From Guadua angustifolia (Eukaryota; Streptophyta; Magnoliopsida; Poales; Poaceae): a DNA stretch of 64,000 nucleotides. The stretch is from positions 1,240,001 through 1,304,000 of the forward strand of contig CM070506.1 of NCBI GenBank assembly GCA_036346375.1. Reading direction: 5' to 3'. The notes beneath the pieces are model-generated. The model saw only the letters and a list, made by a program, of their open reading frames with translations. It did not search any database and had not been told where the DNA came from. This document shows, piece after piece, positions 1 through 9,816 of the stretch. A program made the translations under genes and the position numbers. Position 1 is the first letter of the stretch, and every line of letters starts with the position of its first letter.

Positions 1-1
1 A

Positions 2-214
2 AATAGGAACTGTATGGTAGATGCCCATTACATGCTATTTAAGAATTTTAGAGGTAAAATGAATGTTAAATATGTTGGTCCCTCTAATCTGGATAAGAAA
101 CTTAAGACTGTATGGGTACCTAAGTCTTTACTATTGAACCCTTTTAGGCCTAAGGTTATTGAGACTAACATTAAAGGACCCAAAAGTATTTGGGTACCTA
201 AAATCAAGAAATGA
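2..214 (+). pseudogene. gag: Sirevirus gag C-terminus / gag-protease linker, partial
   Basis: The reading frame is open from base 2; the first ATG, at 14, is internal and not a real start. The peptide ends in two WVPK motifs (residues 34-37 and 60-63 counted from the base-14 ATG), as in the linker between the zinc-knuckle part of gag and the protease in Sireviruses. It terminates at a TGA overlapping the ATG of the next frame (ATGA at 211-214). Moving from this frame to pol needs a -1 shift. Whether that is a programmed feature or decay cannot be decided from one copy. Confidence 0.7.
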
Positions 215-2487
215 TTCTACAGGTAAACTACAAAAGTGGTGGCCAGCACTGGGTGATTGACAGTGGTTGCACTCAGCACATGACTGGAACCTCAAAAATG
301 TTCACCTCAATTGAAGGAGAAAGTGGTCCAAGCCATAAGATCACATTTGGTGATAATAGCAAAAGAAAGGTAAAAGGGCTTGGTAAGATTGCTATTTCAA
401 ATGATCACTCTATTGACAATGTACTTCTTGTTGATTCTTTAAATTTCAACTTGTTATCTGTGGCTCAATTATGTGATCTTGGATTTCATTGTAACTTCTC
501 TTCTGATGGGGTAACAGTATTTAACAAAAATGAAAAGCTTATTTTCAAAGGTTTTAGATTTCAAAATCTTTATTTAGTGGATTTCAAATCTAACTCCTCA
601 TGCATCTCAACTTGTTTGTTGGCTAAGGTCTCTCTTGGATGCCTTTGGCACAGACTTCTTAGGCATGTAGATATGTCTAATCTTAAAAAGCTTTTCAAAA
701 ATGAGCTCGTGGTTGGGCTGAAGGATGTAAAATTTGAAAAGAATAGGCTATGTAGTGCTTGTCAAGCAGGCAAGCAAGTAGCCAATTCTCATCCATCCAA
801 AAGCATCATGTCCACCTCTAGGCCACTTGAGCTGTTGCATATGGATGTGTTTGGCCCTACTTCATATGCCAGCATAGGTAGTAACTCATATTGCTTAGTC
901 ATAGTTGATGATTTCTCCAGATTCACTTGGGTATTCTTTTTGCCAAACAAAAGTGAAGTTGGAAAAATTTTCAAGTCTTTTGCAAAAAGGGCCCAAAATG
1001 AATTTGATTGTCCCATCAAAAAGATCAGAAGTGACAATGGATCTGAATTTGTTAATACAAATATCATTGAATACTGTGATGAACTAGGCATTAAACATGA
1101 ATTATCTGCTACCTATACTCCTCAACAAAATGGTGTAGTTGAAAGAAAGAATAGAACTTTAATTGAAATGGCTAGGTCTATGCTAGATGAATATAACACT
1201 TCTGATGCATTTTGGGCTGAAGCCATTAATACTGCTTGCCATGCTGTTAATGGACTTTATCTTCATAAATTACTTAAGAAAACACCTTATGAATTGTTGG
1301 TTGGTAGAAGACCTAACATTTCATACTTTAGAGTCTTTGGCTGTAAAGTTTACATCTACAAGAAAAGGACTCATCTTGGTAAATTCCAAACTAGATGTGA
1401 TACTGGGATTATGTTAGGTTATTCTTCTAAGTCAAAAGCTTATAGAGTGTTCAACAATTCAACTGGCTTAGTAGAAGAAACTTATGATGTAAAATTTGAT
1501 GAATCTAATGGCTCACAAGGTGAGCAGGAGAATTTAGATGATGTTGGTGATGATGGGTTAGTACAAGCTATGAGGAAAATGGAAATTGGTGATATAAAGC
1601 CCAAAGATGATCAAGATCAACCACCTACTAAGTCAATGGTACCACAAGATGGATCCCAAGAAGAAGAAGAAGAAAAGGATCAAGAAAGACCAACTTTGAT
1701 CAAGAGTCATCATACCATTGCTAAAGATCACCCCACTGACTTAATCATTAGTGAAATCAGTAAGGGTGTCCAAACTCGTTCTAAGCAAGCTTCTTTCTGT
1801 GAACATTACTCGTTTGTCTCTTGTGTTGAACCAAAAACAGTTGAAGAAGCCCTAGAAGATGCTGATTGGATCATTGCTATGGAAGAAGAACTCAACAACT
1901 TTGAAAGAAACAAAGTTTGGAGTCTAACTGAGCGACCAAAAGATCATAATGTCATTGGTACAAAATGGGTGTTCAGAAATAAACAAGATGAAAATGGAGT
2001 GGTAATAAGAAATAAATCAAGATTGGTAGCTCAAGGATTCACACAAGTAGAAGGACTGGATTATGGAGAGACCTATGCTCTGGTGGCACGTCTTGAAGCT
2101 ATTCGGTTTCTTCTTGCCTTTGCTACTTATTTTAATATCACTCTTTTTCAAATGGATGTTAAAAGTGCATTCCTTAATGGTTTCATTGATGAAACTGTCT
2201 ATGTTGAACAACCACCTGGTTTTGAAGATTCTAATATGCTTAATCATGTTTACAAATTATCTAAAGCTCTCTATGGCCTAAAACAAGCTCCTAGAGCTTG
2301 GTATGAACGTCTTAGAGATTTTTTGATAAATAAGAACTTCAAAATTGGGAAGGTTGATCCAACCCTATTTCTGAAAGACATCAATGGAACATTAATGATT
2401 TGCCAAATTTATGCAGATGATATCATTTTTTGTTGTACTAATGATTCTCTCTGCAAAGAGTTTGGTGACATGATGGCCAGGAATTGA
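211..2487 (+). pseudogene. pol: Sirevirus pol, part 1: aspartic protease, integrase, reverse transcriptase
   Basis: 758 codons. A DSGCT active-site motif near residues 18-22 marks the retropepsin-like aspartic protease, which cuts the polyprotein. A GAG-pre-integrase zinc region follows (H...H and CSAC around residues 145-185). The integrase catalytic core has Asp in HMDVF (~211), Asp in SDNGS (~275) and Glu in GVVERKN (~311). The RVT_2 reverse transcriptase of copia elements begins near residue 545 (WVFRNKQD), with QMDVKSAFLNG and YADDIIF as polymerase motifs A and C. The frame breaks at 2476-2488, just after the YADD box, where the next conserved segment is in another frame. A one-base deletion would explain this. 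The catalytic residues themselves are present. Confidence 0.92.
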
Positions 2488-2488
2488 G

Positions 2489-3361
2489 ATGTCCATGATA
2501 GGAGAGCTGACATTCTTTCTTGGATTTCAAGTCAAGCAATTGAAGGAAGGAACCTTCATCTCTCAAGAAAAGTATATCAAGGATCTTCTCAAGCGTTTCA
2601 AAATGGAAGAATGCAAGCCAATAAAAACTCCCATGGCTACAAATACACATCTTGATCAAGATGTGGGAGGTAAGTCTGTTGACCAAAAGCTTTTTAGATC
2701 TATGATTGGCTCATTATTGTACTTGACAGCATCTAGGCCTGACATCATGTTTAGTGTTTGCATGTGTGCTAGATTTCAGGCTGCACCTAAAGAGGTTCAC
2801 TTAAGTGCTGTGAAAAGGATATTTAGATATCTTAAGTTTACTTTTAGTATTGGTCTTTGGTACCCCAAAGGTGCTTCTTTTGAGCTTCTCGGCTACTCAG
2901 ATTCTGACTATGCCGGTTGCAAGATTGACCGCAAAAGTACTTCTGGGGGTTGTCATTTACTTGGTAGATCTCTAGTTTCTTGGTGTTCGAAAATGCAAAA
3001 TTCAGTAGAACTTTCAACTGCCGAAGCTGAATATATAGCTGCTGGAAGTTGCTGTGCTCAAATTTTATTCATCAAACAAACATTTCTGGATTTTGGAATC
3101 AAGTTTGATACTGTGCCTCTGTTATGTGATAATGAAAATGTGGTAAAAATAGCAAACAACCCAGTCCAACATTCTAGAACTAAGCATATTGAAATCAGAC
3201 ATCACTTTATTCGTGATCATGTTGCTAAAGGAGACATTGTGCTTAGTTATGTTAGAACTGAGGACCAGTTGGCTGATATTTTTACTAAACGTCTTGATGA
3301 GGCAAGATTCTCAAAATTGAGAAATGAGCTGAATATAATTGATTATTCAAATGTTGTTTGA
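2489..3361 (+). pseudogene. pol: Sirevirus pol, part 2: RT C-terminus and RNase H
   Basis: 290 codons continuing pol after the frameshift. It starts with the RT connection segment (GELTFFLGFQVKQ), then the copia RNase H with YSDSDYAGC, KSTSGGCHLLG, SWCSKMQNSVELSTAEAEYIA, and ends with the QLADIFTK box typical of copia C-termini. RNase H removes RNA from the RNA-DNA hybrid during reverse transcription. The apparent ATG at 2489 lies inside the conserved domain, so it is not a real start. The natural stop is at 3359-3361. Confidence 0.92.
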
Positions 3362-3840
3362 TGTTATCACTTCAAAGGGGAGCAAGATTGCCTGCTATGC
3401 AATCTCTTGATACTCTTATGTGAATAAATAAATTCAAAGTGTTGAGTCTAGATCAAAATATCTCTTTTGTAATGTTGCTAAACTTAAAAAAAAATAAAAA
3501 TGCTGTTGAAAGTCTTATCTTTCTATGTCTCCCTCTTATCTTTGTCTAATTACAGCAAAACAGTCAAAATTTTGTCTCTTCAAGTGTTAAAACTCATATA
3601 TTCAGCATTTGAGTATTTCATCTGAGTCTTAGTTGCAAATGCTAATGCTTATATGAAAATCTGCTCAAACATTTCCAAAACTTGCACTTCTGCTAAGTTT
3701 CGTTTTTGCTGTTGTGTTTTGATCGTATCTTAGCTATGTCCTTTAATTTCAAATCTTCGGAATCATGTTTTTATGTTAGGCTGAAACAAATGTTCTGCAA
3801 AGTAATATGTTTGCGGCGGACCTTTCTTGCTCGCAAAGCC

Positions 3841-3880
3841 TATGCATGACGGACCGAATATTCAGTCCGTCATACATAGG
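3841..3880. repeat. Palindrome shared with Sirevirus LTR
   Basis: Inverted arms GACGGAC / GTCCGTC around CGAATATTCA, flanked by TATGCAT and CATACATAGG. The same arrangement (TATGA.GGACCGAA...TTCGGTCCG.CATA) occurs five times in the LTR at 8535-9038. It is the only internal copy I found. Confidence 0.75.
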
Positions 3881-4369
3881 AAGTCTTGGTCTTGAGAAAT
3901 TTCAGAACTTATATGCACTAAAACAGTCTGACATATAAACATGTTTCTAATCTTAACACTTATCCAAGTTCAAAATGATGTTGATCTGTTTTTTTTTAAA
4001 AAAAAATCTTTGCTTCTTGTCTGAATTTCAAAAATTAAATTCAAAATCTTATCTATTGCTTTAGGACTTATCCTGTGCTAAACCCATCCTTGATTTCGGG
4101 ACCCTGAGTTTTAACCCTATCCTGTTTACTGGGTCCCGCCACTTCTTTACCAAGTCACCTGACTCTCTCAACTACCCACTTTAATGGCGCCTATTACCAA
4201 GATTCCCTAAAACCTTTGTCAGCATCATTCATTTCCCACTATCTCTTCTGTTCTTGCAATCGCTCACGAAGCCAGAGCAATCCTTCTCCCACACCGAAGC
4301 AGATTCCTAATAGGATCTCTGCAACGGTGTTCATCTGGTCTTCGCACGCAAGAACATTTTGCAATCCCA

Positions 4370-4449
4370 GTAAGTTTCTCCAAAACCCTTCTCATCTATC
4401 GGTCAAAACCCTAGACCTAGTTCTCAATCTCTAGATTTTATTTTACTAG
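4370..4449 (+). other. Possible intron in leader of env-like gene
   Basis: CCCA|GTAAGT donor and a T-rich tract ending ATTTTACTAG|GT acceptor, 80 nt, within the size range of plant introns. It lies 77 nt before the first good ATG (4527). Predicted by sequence only. Confidence 0.4.
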
Positions 4450-4526
4450 GTGCGGTATTTGTGTTCTTGAGAAGGTTCTGCACTGTGTGTTTGATCAAGA
4501 GTTGGACTCATATAACCTGTGTCAGA

Positions 4527-5456
4527 ATGAAGTCTAAGAATCCTGACAAAAGAGGGCTAATTGGAAAAATTGTTGATAAAGTAAAAGGGAAAAAGCAGAA
4601 AATGACAGAGGCATCCCCTAGTATTTCTTTGCCCAGACAGACTCAAGGCCCTGTTGTAATGCAAGATGTGCACAACACTGAAAGAAAGAACAGAAAGCAA
4701 GTCACATCTCATCCTGGAAAGGGAATCGATAAAAATGTAGTAGAAGATGAATCATCATCTGAGGACAGTACCTATGAGCCAAGCAGTGAATCATCTTCAG
4801 AAGACACAAAATTAATCACAGAGGTTGACACCTTAGGTAGCAAAGAATTATCTGCCCTAAGTGGGAAGAAATTAAGAGCTGTGAGGTTAGTCAGTGAAAA
4901 GGCTTGGTTTCCTACCTCAACACCAGCTCCTGGTGAAAATTTCATTTCTTTGCTTCATAAAAACATTTACAGTGTTTATCTGAATAAAGTGGATGGTAAA
5001 GGAAAATCAACTCCTGCTGTGACAAATCATCTGTATGTTAACTGGAATAAAGTGAACTCTATAATTGGATCAAGTAGGCTTTTTGATTGCTTAAACTCCA
5101 CACCTGGATTGGTTGGATTGATGTCAAACAGTGCCACCCCTTGGAGTATTTCGAGAACCCTAGAGTTCTATGCTTCACTGTTAGTTGACAAACAAAGAAG
5201 GTATATTATGTTCTCTATTAATGGAAAAATTAGAAAAGTAAAAGCTGCTCAGTTTGACTCAGCCATTGGAGCCTCAAGTCCACTTGTAAACAGAACAAGA
5301 GTGTTTGAAAGAATGTTTCCTAACCAAAGATGGAGATTGGTGGGTAATATGCCTGATATTCAACTTTCTGGTCACTTTATAGAAATGTCAACAGTGCTGA
5401 TTTTAACCCAAACAAAGCCTCCTGTTTGTCTGAAGAAGCAAAAGTGCTTTTATTGA
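4527..5456 (+). pseudogene. Sirevirus env-like ORF, N-terminal part
   Basis: The frame is open from 4461, but the first ATG is at 4527 (MKSKNPDKRG). The start is very basic, then there is an acidic, serine-rich stretch (DESSSEDSTYEPSSESSSED), then a folded-looking region with WNKVNSIIG, LEFYASLLVDK and RYIMFSINGKIRKV. That pattern resembles the domain annotated in plants as putative plant transposon protein, found in the third ORF of Sireviruses. Sireviruses often carry a third gene here called env-like, mainly by position; its function is unknown. I see no clear signal peptide or fusion peptide. The frame is lost around 5400-5450, where the downstream coding frame changes. Confidence 0.65.
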
Positions 5457-6622
5457 TTCTAAGGCACACCATATATCCAAAGTCAGGATACAAAGAAGGT
5501 GTGACTCCAACCATAGCATGGTTATTGCACTTAATATTGTCCAGACAACCCTTTGACCTCAGTGACTATATCTTTGGTGAAATGGAAGAAGCTGTGTACA
5601 GAAAATTGAAAAGTCCATTGCCTTTTGCCCAGATTGTCACTCAAGTTCTTTTAGCTCAAGGAATTATTTCTCAAGAAGATCTTAGAAGAGAGTTCAACTG
5701 CTTTCCAAAGAAATATTGTATGCGCATCTCAACTGGACAAAACTTGAGAATTACTGGTTTTCTTCAAGGAATACAAGCAAATCAACCTATAATAGAAGAA
5801 GAATCAGTTCATCATGATGATGAAGAAGATGATAATGAACCAAGAAAGGAAGTTGTTTTGGAATATGGTTCAACAGAAGATGAAGATTCGGATGAAGAAT
5901 CTGAAGACATATATGATCAGAATGTCTCAAGTGAACATATTCAAACTCATAACAGTGGAAGTGACTATTATATGTCACATGGCAGCTTCAATGTCAGTCA
6001 TGGAAGCTTTCACTCCCATGAAAACCCAGAAGCTTCCATACCTGCAAGTCAAGGTTATAGACAAGAACAATCTGCTCAAGGTCATCAAAGTTCAAATACA
6101 AACAAATCTGGAAAGAGTAAAGAGCATTGTTCACATGGTGGTAGCAAAAACAAGACTGCAAATGATGAAGAGTCAGAGATTGAGCCTGAAAATAAATTTG
6201 ATAACAACAGCCACACTCAGTCTCATTACAGTGAAAGTTATCACTCTCATGGAAACTCCGAAGCTTTAAGGCATGCAAGTCACAGTCTTCACCATAGTCA
6301 TCATGGATTGCAAAGCTCTAGCAGAAACAAGTCTGAAAATGAAAGAGAGCCTAGTGCTCACAGTATACACACAAGCAAAAATAAAAGAGAGCCTAGTGCT
6401 AAACCTGTCAGCAAAGGCAAATCTGGAAATGAGATTAGTGCTCAAAGTGGACATAAGAGTAAGACTCCAAGTCATGGTTACTCTCTAAGACCTCCTGTTC
6501 AGGTTTCAGTCCTTCTTCTAGTATCTACTGAAAATCAAGGGGATAATTCATTGACTGATCCAGGACTAGGCTTCATGATTGATCGCCATCGACAACATGT
6601 CGCTCGGGCTTTCGATCTCTGA
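5426..6622 (+). pseudogene. Sirevirus env-like ORF, central acidic and Ser/His-rich part
   Basis: Continues the env-like product in another frame. The first ~120 residues (TPTIAWLLHLILSRQPFDLSDYIFGEM) look like the end of the folded domain. Then come a very acidic stretch (HHDDEEDDNEP, EDEDSDEESED) and a low-complexity Ser/His/Asn-rich region with repeats of SHGSF, ESYHSHGN and NKSEN around residues 170-330. These features suggest a disordered linker. The frame ends at a TGA at 6620-6622 and coding continues in frame 1, so a second indel lies near 6600-6620. Confidence 0.6.
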
Positions 6623-7623
6623 ATGAAGAACAACAAATTCATCATCTTCAAGAATTAGCAGCAGCAGCTCGGTTCATGCAAGATCAAAGTTTTGGGCCTG
6701 GTGCACATGATTATGAAGCTGGTGGGTCTGGGATGCCTCAAGAAGTTGAATCACTGTATCCATCTCATGCAGCACATCCAGAGCATGAAGTCAGAAACAC
6801 CTTTCCTGGCTGGGAAAGTTTGTTTGACTATCAACATCAGTCTGTCCATTCATATCATGAGCAAATGCAGCAAGAATCTAATCAAGCTCCAGAAAATACC
6901 ACTGATGCTCAGCCCTCATGGTTCACATCTTTTGAACAACAATACTATGCTGATCAACGGGATTTTCAAGCTAGTTACAAGGAAGATCAAGAAAAGGCCA
7001 CTCAAAGACATGAAGAACAGATGAGAGCCTTTCAACAGTATAATGAGCAAGCTCAAGAACAAATGAGAAAACAATATGAAGAGCAGCTCAAATTCCAAAA
7101 TGAATCTTTTACTAGATTTGGAGATCTAAGAAACTGGGTTACTCATCTTGGCACAAATCAGAACCTGATCAGAGACAGACTATATGAAATGAATCTGAAA
7201 CTTGACACTAATCACAAGCACCTGAGAAATCAGATTGAAGCTACACATACATCAGTAGTAGGTAAACTGTTGGGACTCAGTCAAGACCTAGCATATTTTC
7301 GGGAAGATACTGACAATGCTTTTTACGATTATGGACAATTTGCTGGACAACATCATATTGACCTGCAAGATCTGTCTATGACAGTAGATCGTATAAGTAA
7401 TTCCATGGATCAGCTTCAGCATGATTTTCATACCTTAGTCCTTCAACCTGGAGATCCAAATTATTCAAGCTAGCATGATCAAGCAATGGCTCAAGTACCA
7501 ACTCAACCAGTTCAAAGTCAGTCAGAGAAATCAGATGATGATGATGATGTGAAAATTGTGTCTCCTCCAAGAAAAAGTTCTGTTCTTGGTCAGCTCAAGC
7601 GAACCTTTTCAAGGCGCAAATAG
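6623..7623 (+). pseudogene. Sirevirus env-like ORF, C-terminal coiled-coil part
   Basis: Frame 1 is open from about 6620; the ATG at 6676 is internal. Residues 75-135 from that ATG are rich in Gln/Glu with heptad-like spacing (QQYYADQRDFQ, EKATQRHEEQMRAFQQY, EQAQEQMRKQYEEQL), predicting a coiled coil. A more ordinary region follows. A TAG at 7471-7473 interrupts the frame, but the same frame then stays open for 49 more codons with an Asp run and a basic tail (PPRKSSVLGQLKRTFSRRK) to a TAG at 7621-7623. The first stop is therefore probably a late nonsense mutation. No clear membrane segment is visible. Confidence 0.6.
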
Positions 7624-8112
7624 TACCCCTTTTTGGAGATTGTTGCCAAAGGGGGAGAATATCCTAGACTTAGCTCTATCTTAAGTTCAGCTCTAGAAAT
7701 ATTGTGTATTGTGTACTAACTATGTACTCATTGTTCTAAAACTAAACTATGTGTTTGATCTAAGTGTTGTGTTCTATATCCTTTAGCTGATTTTGTCAGT
7801 TTAATTGTGCTTTGTTATTTACTCTTATAACATATGCTTTCATGCTTTGATTAATGCTCTGATTATACTGATTATACTGAATGATATGCATGCTATTTAT
7901 GAATTTTCTAAATAATGAAATTTTTAAGGATCTAATATAGTCCTAAAAATTTCATATATTTCACCAGTTCAGATCACGCATCTGTTGAGGGGGAGCACTT
8001 TCATATGTAAATATCTGAGTATACTATGTCGAGCTAACTTTGTTTTGCAGAATAACTGAGATATTATTAATCAAAAAGGTATGTTGTCATCAATCACCAA
8101 AAAGGGGGAGAT
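7624..8112 (+). promoter_or_regulatory. Region of polypurine tracts before the 3' LTR
   Basis: Non-coding. Three purine tracts: ccaaagggggagaat (about 7646-7660), gagggggagca (7987-7997) and ccaaaaagggggagat (8097-8112). The last touches the LTR start and is the expected plus-strand primer. Repeated polypurine tracts downstream of the coding region are known in Sireviruses. Confidence 0.8.
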
Positions 8113-9816
8113 TGATAGCATCTAGGCCCCCTCAATTTCTGATTATTTATTGTTTATTAGTTTTGGTGTTGATGACCAAGTTAATAATATTCTCATACAA
8201 GATCTTATGATGAATCATGGATGGAGCCAAATGGGCAAACAAGATTAAGGCAGTTCGTTCTTAGTTTATGACTTGGGAGTTGATTCAAGTCACATAGTTA
8301 GGTTTGTGTATTTCAGCTGTACTATCAAGAGGGACTTAGCACAAGTTGGTAACTTGGTTCATTAGGTAAACAAACCTCTAGGCACCTTGGAGTTAAATCC
8401 TTGAACCAAAATTGCTTCTTAAATATTTTGTCAAAATTCCTTAACATTTCAACGGACCAAACTTCATGATTTCATTTTATTAAGTCCGTTGTAAACATTT
8501 GTGAAGAGGTTCAGTTCTTTCAATCTTTACCCCATCTATGATGGACCGAATTTTCGGTTCGGCATACATGTAGCCTCAGCAAAGGCAGAAATTTCAGAAC
8601 CATACATCTATGACGGACCGAACTTTTGGTCCACCATACACATACCCTGTGTACATTCTGAAATTTCCCTGTTGCCTATCTATGACGGACCGAACTTTTC
8701 GGTCCGGCATAAATTCAGACCTTGTGCCTTTGCATTATCAAGAAATCTGATATTCACTCATTTAAGCTCTTGAGAAAATTCTTTCTTAGTTTCACATATT
8801 TTAACATCTAATTATTTAGAGAACATTATCTCAAAGATTTTAGACTAAAATAAAATTTCAAATCAGTTGTCAAAAATTCTTTGGTCAAAAATTGTTCCTT
8901 AGTCACTGATCTTGTCAGACTGCATCTATGACGGACCGATTTTTTAGTCCGCCATACACATGGATCACTTTGTCTCCGACAGACCAAACTCTGATGCTTT
9001 GCCTATCTATGATGGACCGAACTTTCAGTCCGCCATAAAAATGCAGATTTGGTCCGTGATAGACATGATCAGTATCGCTAAGTGATAGTGTTTGGTTCGT
9101 TGTAAACGTGTTTTAACTCAAATTTGACATTCTGACACGTGCAACGGTCACTGTGGTAGGTACAACGGCTATTTTCATCAGGATTGGGTATATAAACATT
9201 GCCTGAGCCATCTACCACAGTACTAGAGGAACTCCTTCATATTTTAGTATTCAAAGTACTCTCATTCTTAGCAAGGAGTCTGTTTTTCACCTGAACTTCA
9301 AATCCATCTTTCTTCTAAGCGTTTTAACTCCAAGCCCGTGGTCTAGTCAGATGTCGTAGATAGTGAACCAAGAGATGAACTTGTGAGAAGTTTATTACTC
9401 TTGGATCATTGTGATCCTAGACGACTTGGAGGAAGTGAAAGAGTAAGACCTGTCCAAAGTGGATTGTGGAAGGCTACTCTCTATTGTGAAAGGTCCGGAG
9501 CTCACCTCTTTGGAGTGGTGAAAGAGCTACCTCGAGTGTGATCCCGATTCCATCGCGACTTAGTGTGGAGAAGCAATACTTCGAGAGAAGTGCTTCAACG
9601 AGGAGTAGGAGGAGTGCTTTGAACCTCGGGATAAAATTCCTGTCTCTCTGTCTTTTGATATTGTCATTTGTTCTGCTTACGCTGTTATTGTTGTATTTAT
9701 TCATTTGCTGCTTTAGATCTTAAGTGGTCTCTGTACAAATAGGTTAACTGAGATTAAAATTGAAAATTTTGATAAGTTGCCTATTCACCCCCCCTTTAGG
9801 CCAACTCGTTCCTTCA
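8113..9816 (+). repeat. Sirevirus 3' LTR (1704 bp)
   Basis: Starts TGATAGCATC directly after the polypurine tract and ends CTCGTTCCTTCA. It contains five full palindromic units (8535-8568, 8608-8640, 8679-8712, 8925-8958, 9005-9038) plus degenerate ones (8450-8500, 8970-9000, 9045-9065). A TATA box, TATATAAA, lies at 9189-9196, about 150 bp after the last palindrome. The region from there to the end would be R-U5. No gene is inside; short ORFs at 8501-8773 and 9538-9723 are chance. Confidence 0.88.
9189..9196 (+). promoter_or_regulatory. LTR TATA box
   Basis: TATATAAA in GGGTATATAAACATTG, downstream of the palindrome cluster and about 1.08 kb into the LTR. It is the expected U3 promoter position. 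Confidence 0.75.

Larger units (their letters stand above)
3362..4526 (+). promoter_or_regulatory. Sirevirus pol-env spacer with palindrome, TATA-like box and possible intron
   Basis: Non-coding between pol and the env-like gene. It opens with a purine tract (aaaggggagcaagattg, 3374-3390). A palindrome at 3845-3876 (GACGGACCGAATATTCAGTCCGTC) is the same motif that is repeated in the 3' LTR. A TATA-like ATATAAA lies at 3932-3938. A pyrimidine-rich leader follows from about 4150. A splice donor GTAAGT at 4370 and an acceptor TTTTACTAG ending at 4449 would define an 80-nt intron. The layout is that of a plant 5' UTR, suggesting separate expression of the env-like gene; this is inference. Confidence 0.45.
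1..9816 (+). mobile_element. Ty1/copia Sirevirus (SIRE/Maximus lineage), 5' truncated by window edge
   Basis: The order end of gag, protease, integrase, reverse transcriptase, RNase H, then an additional long env-like gene, then a purine-rich tract and LTR is that of Sireviruses, a plant Ty1/copia genus. RT and RNase H motifs resemble the SIRE/Maximus lineage. The 5' LTR and most of gag lie before the window. The 3' LTR ends at 9816 inside a CACTA transposase gene, so the element inserted there; the five bases after it are GAGGT, but the matching left target duplication cannot be seen. Coding regions carry frameshifts and a stop, so this copy is not autonomous as it stands. Confidence 0.93.
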
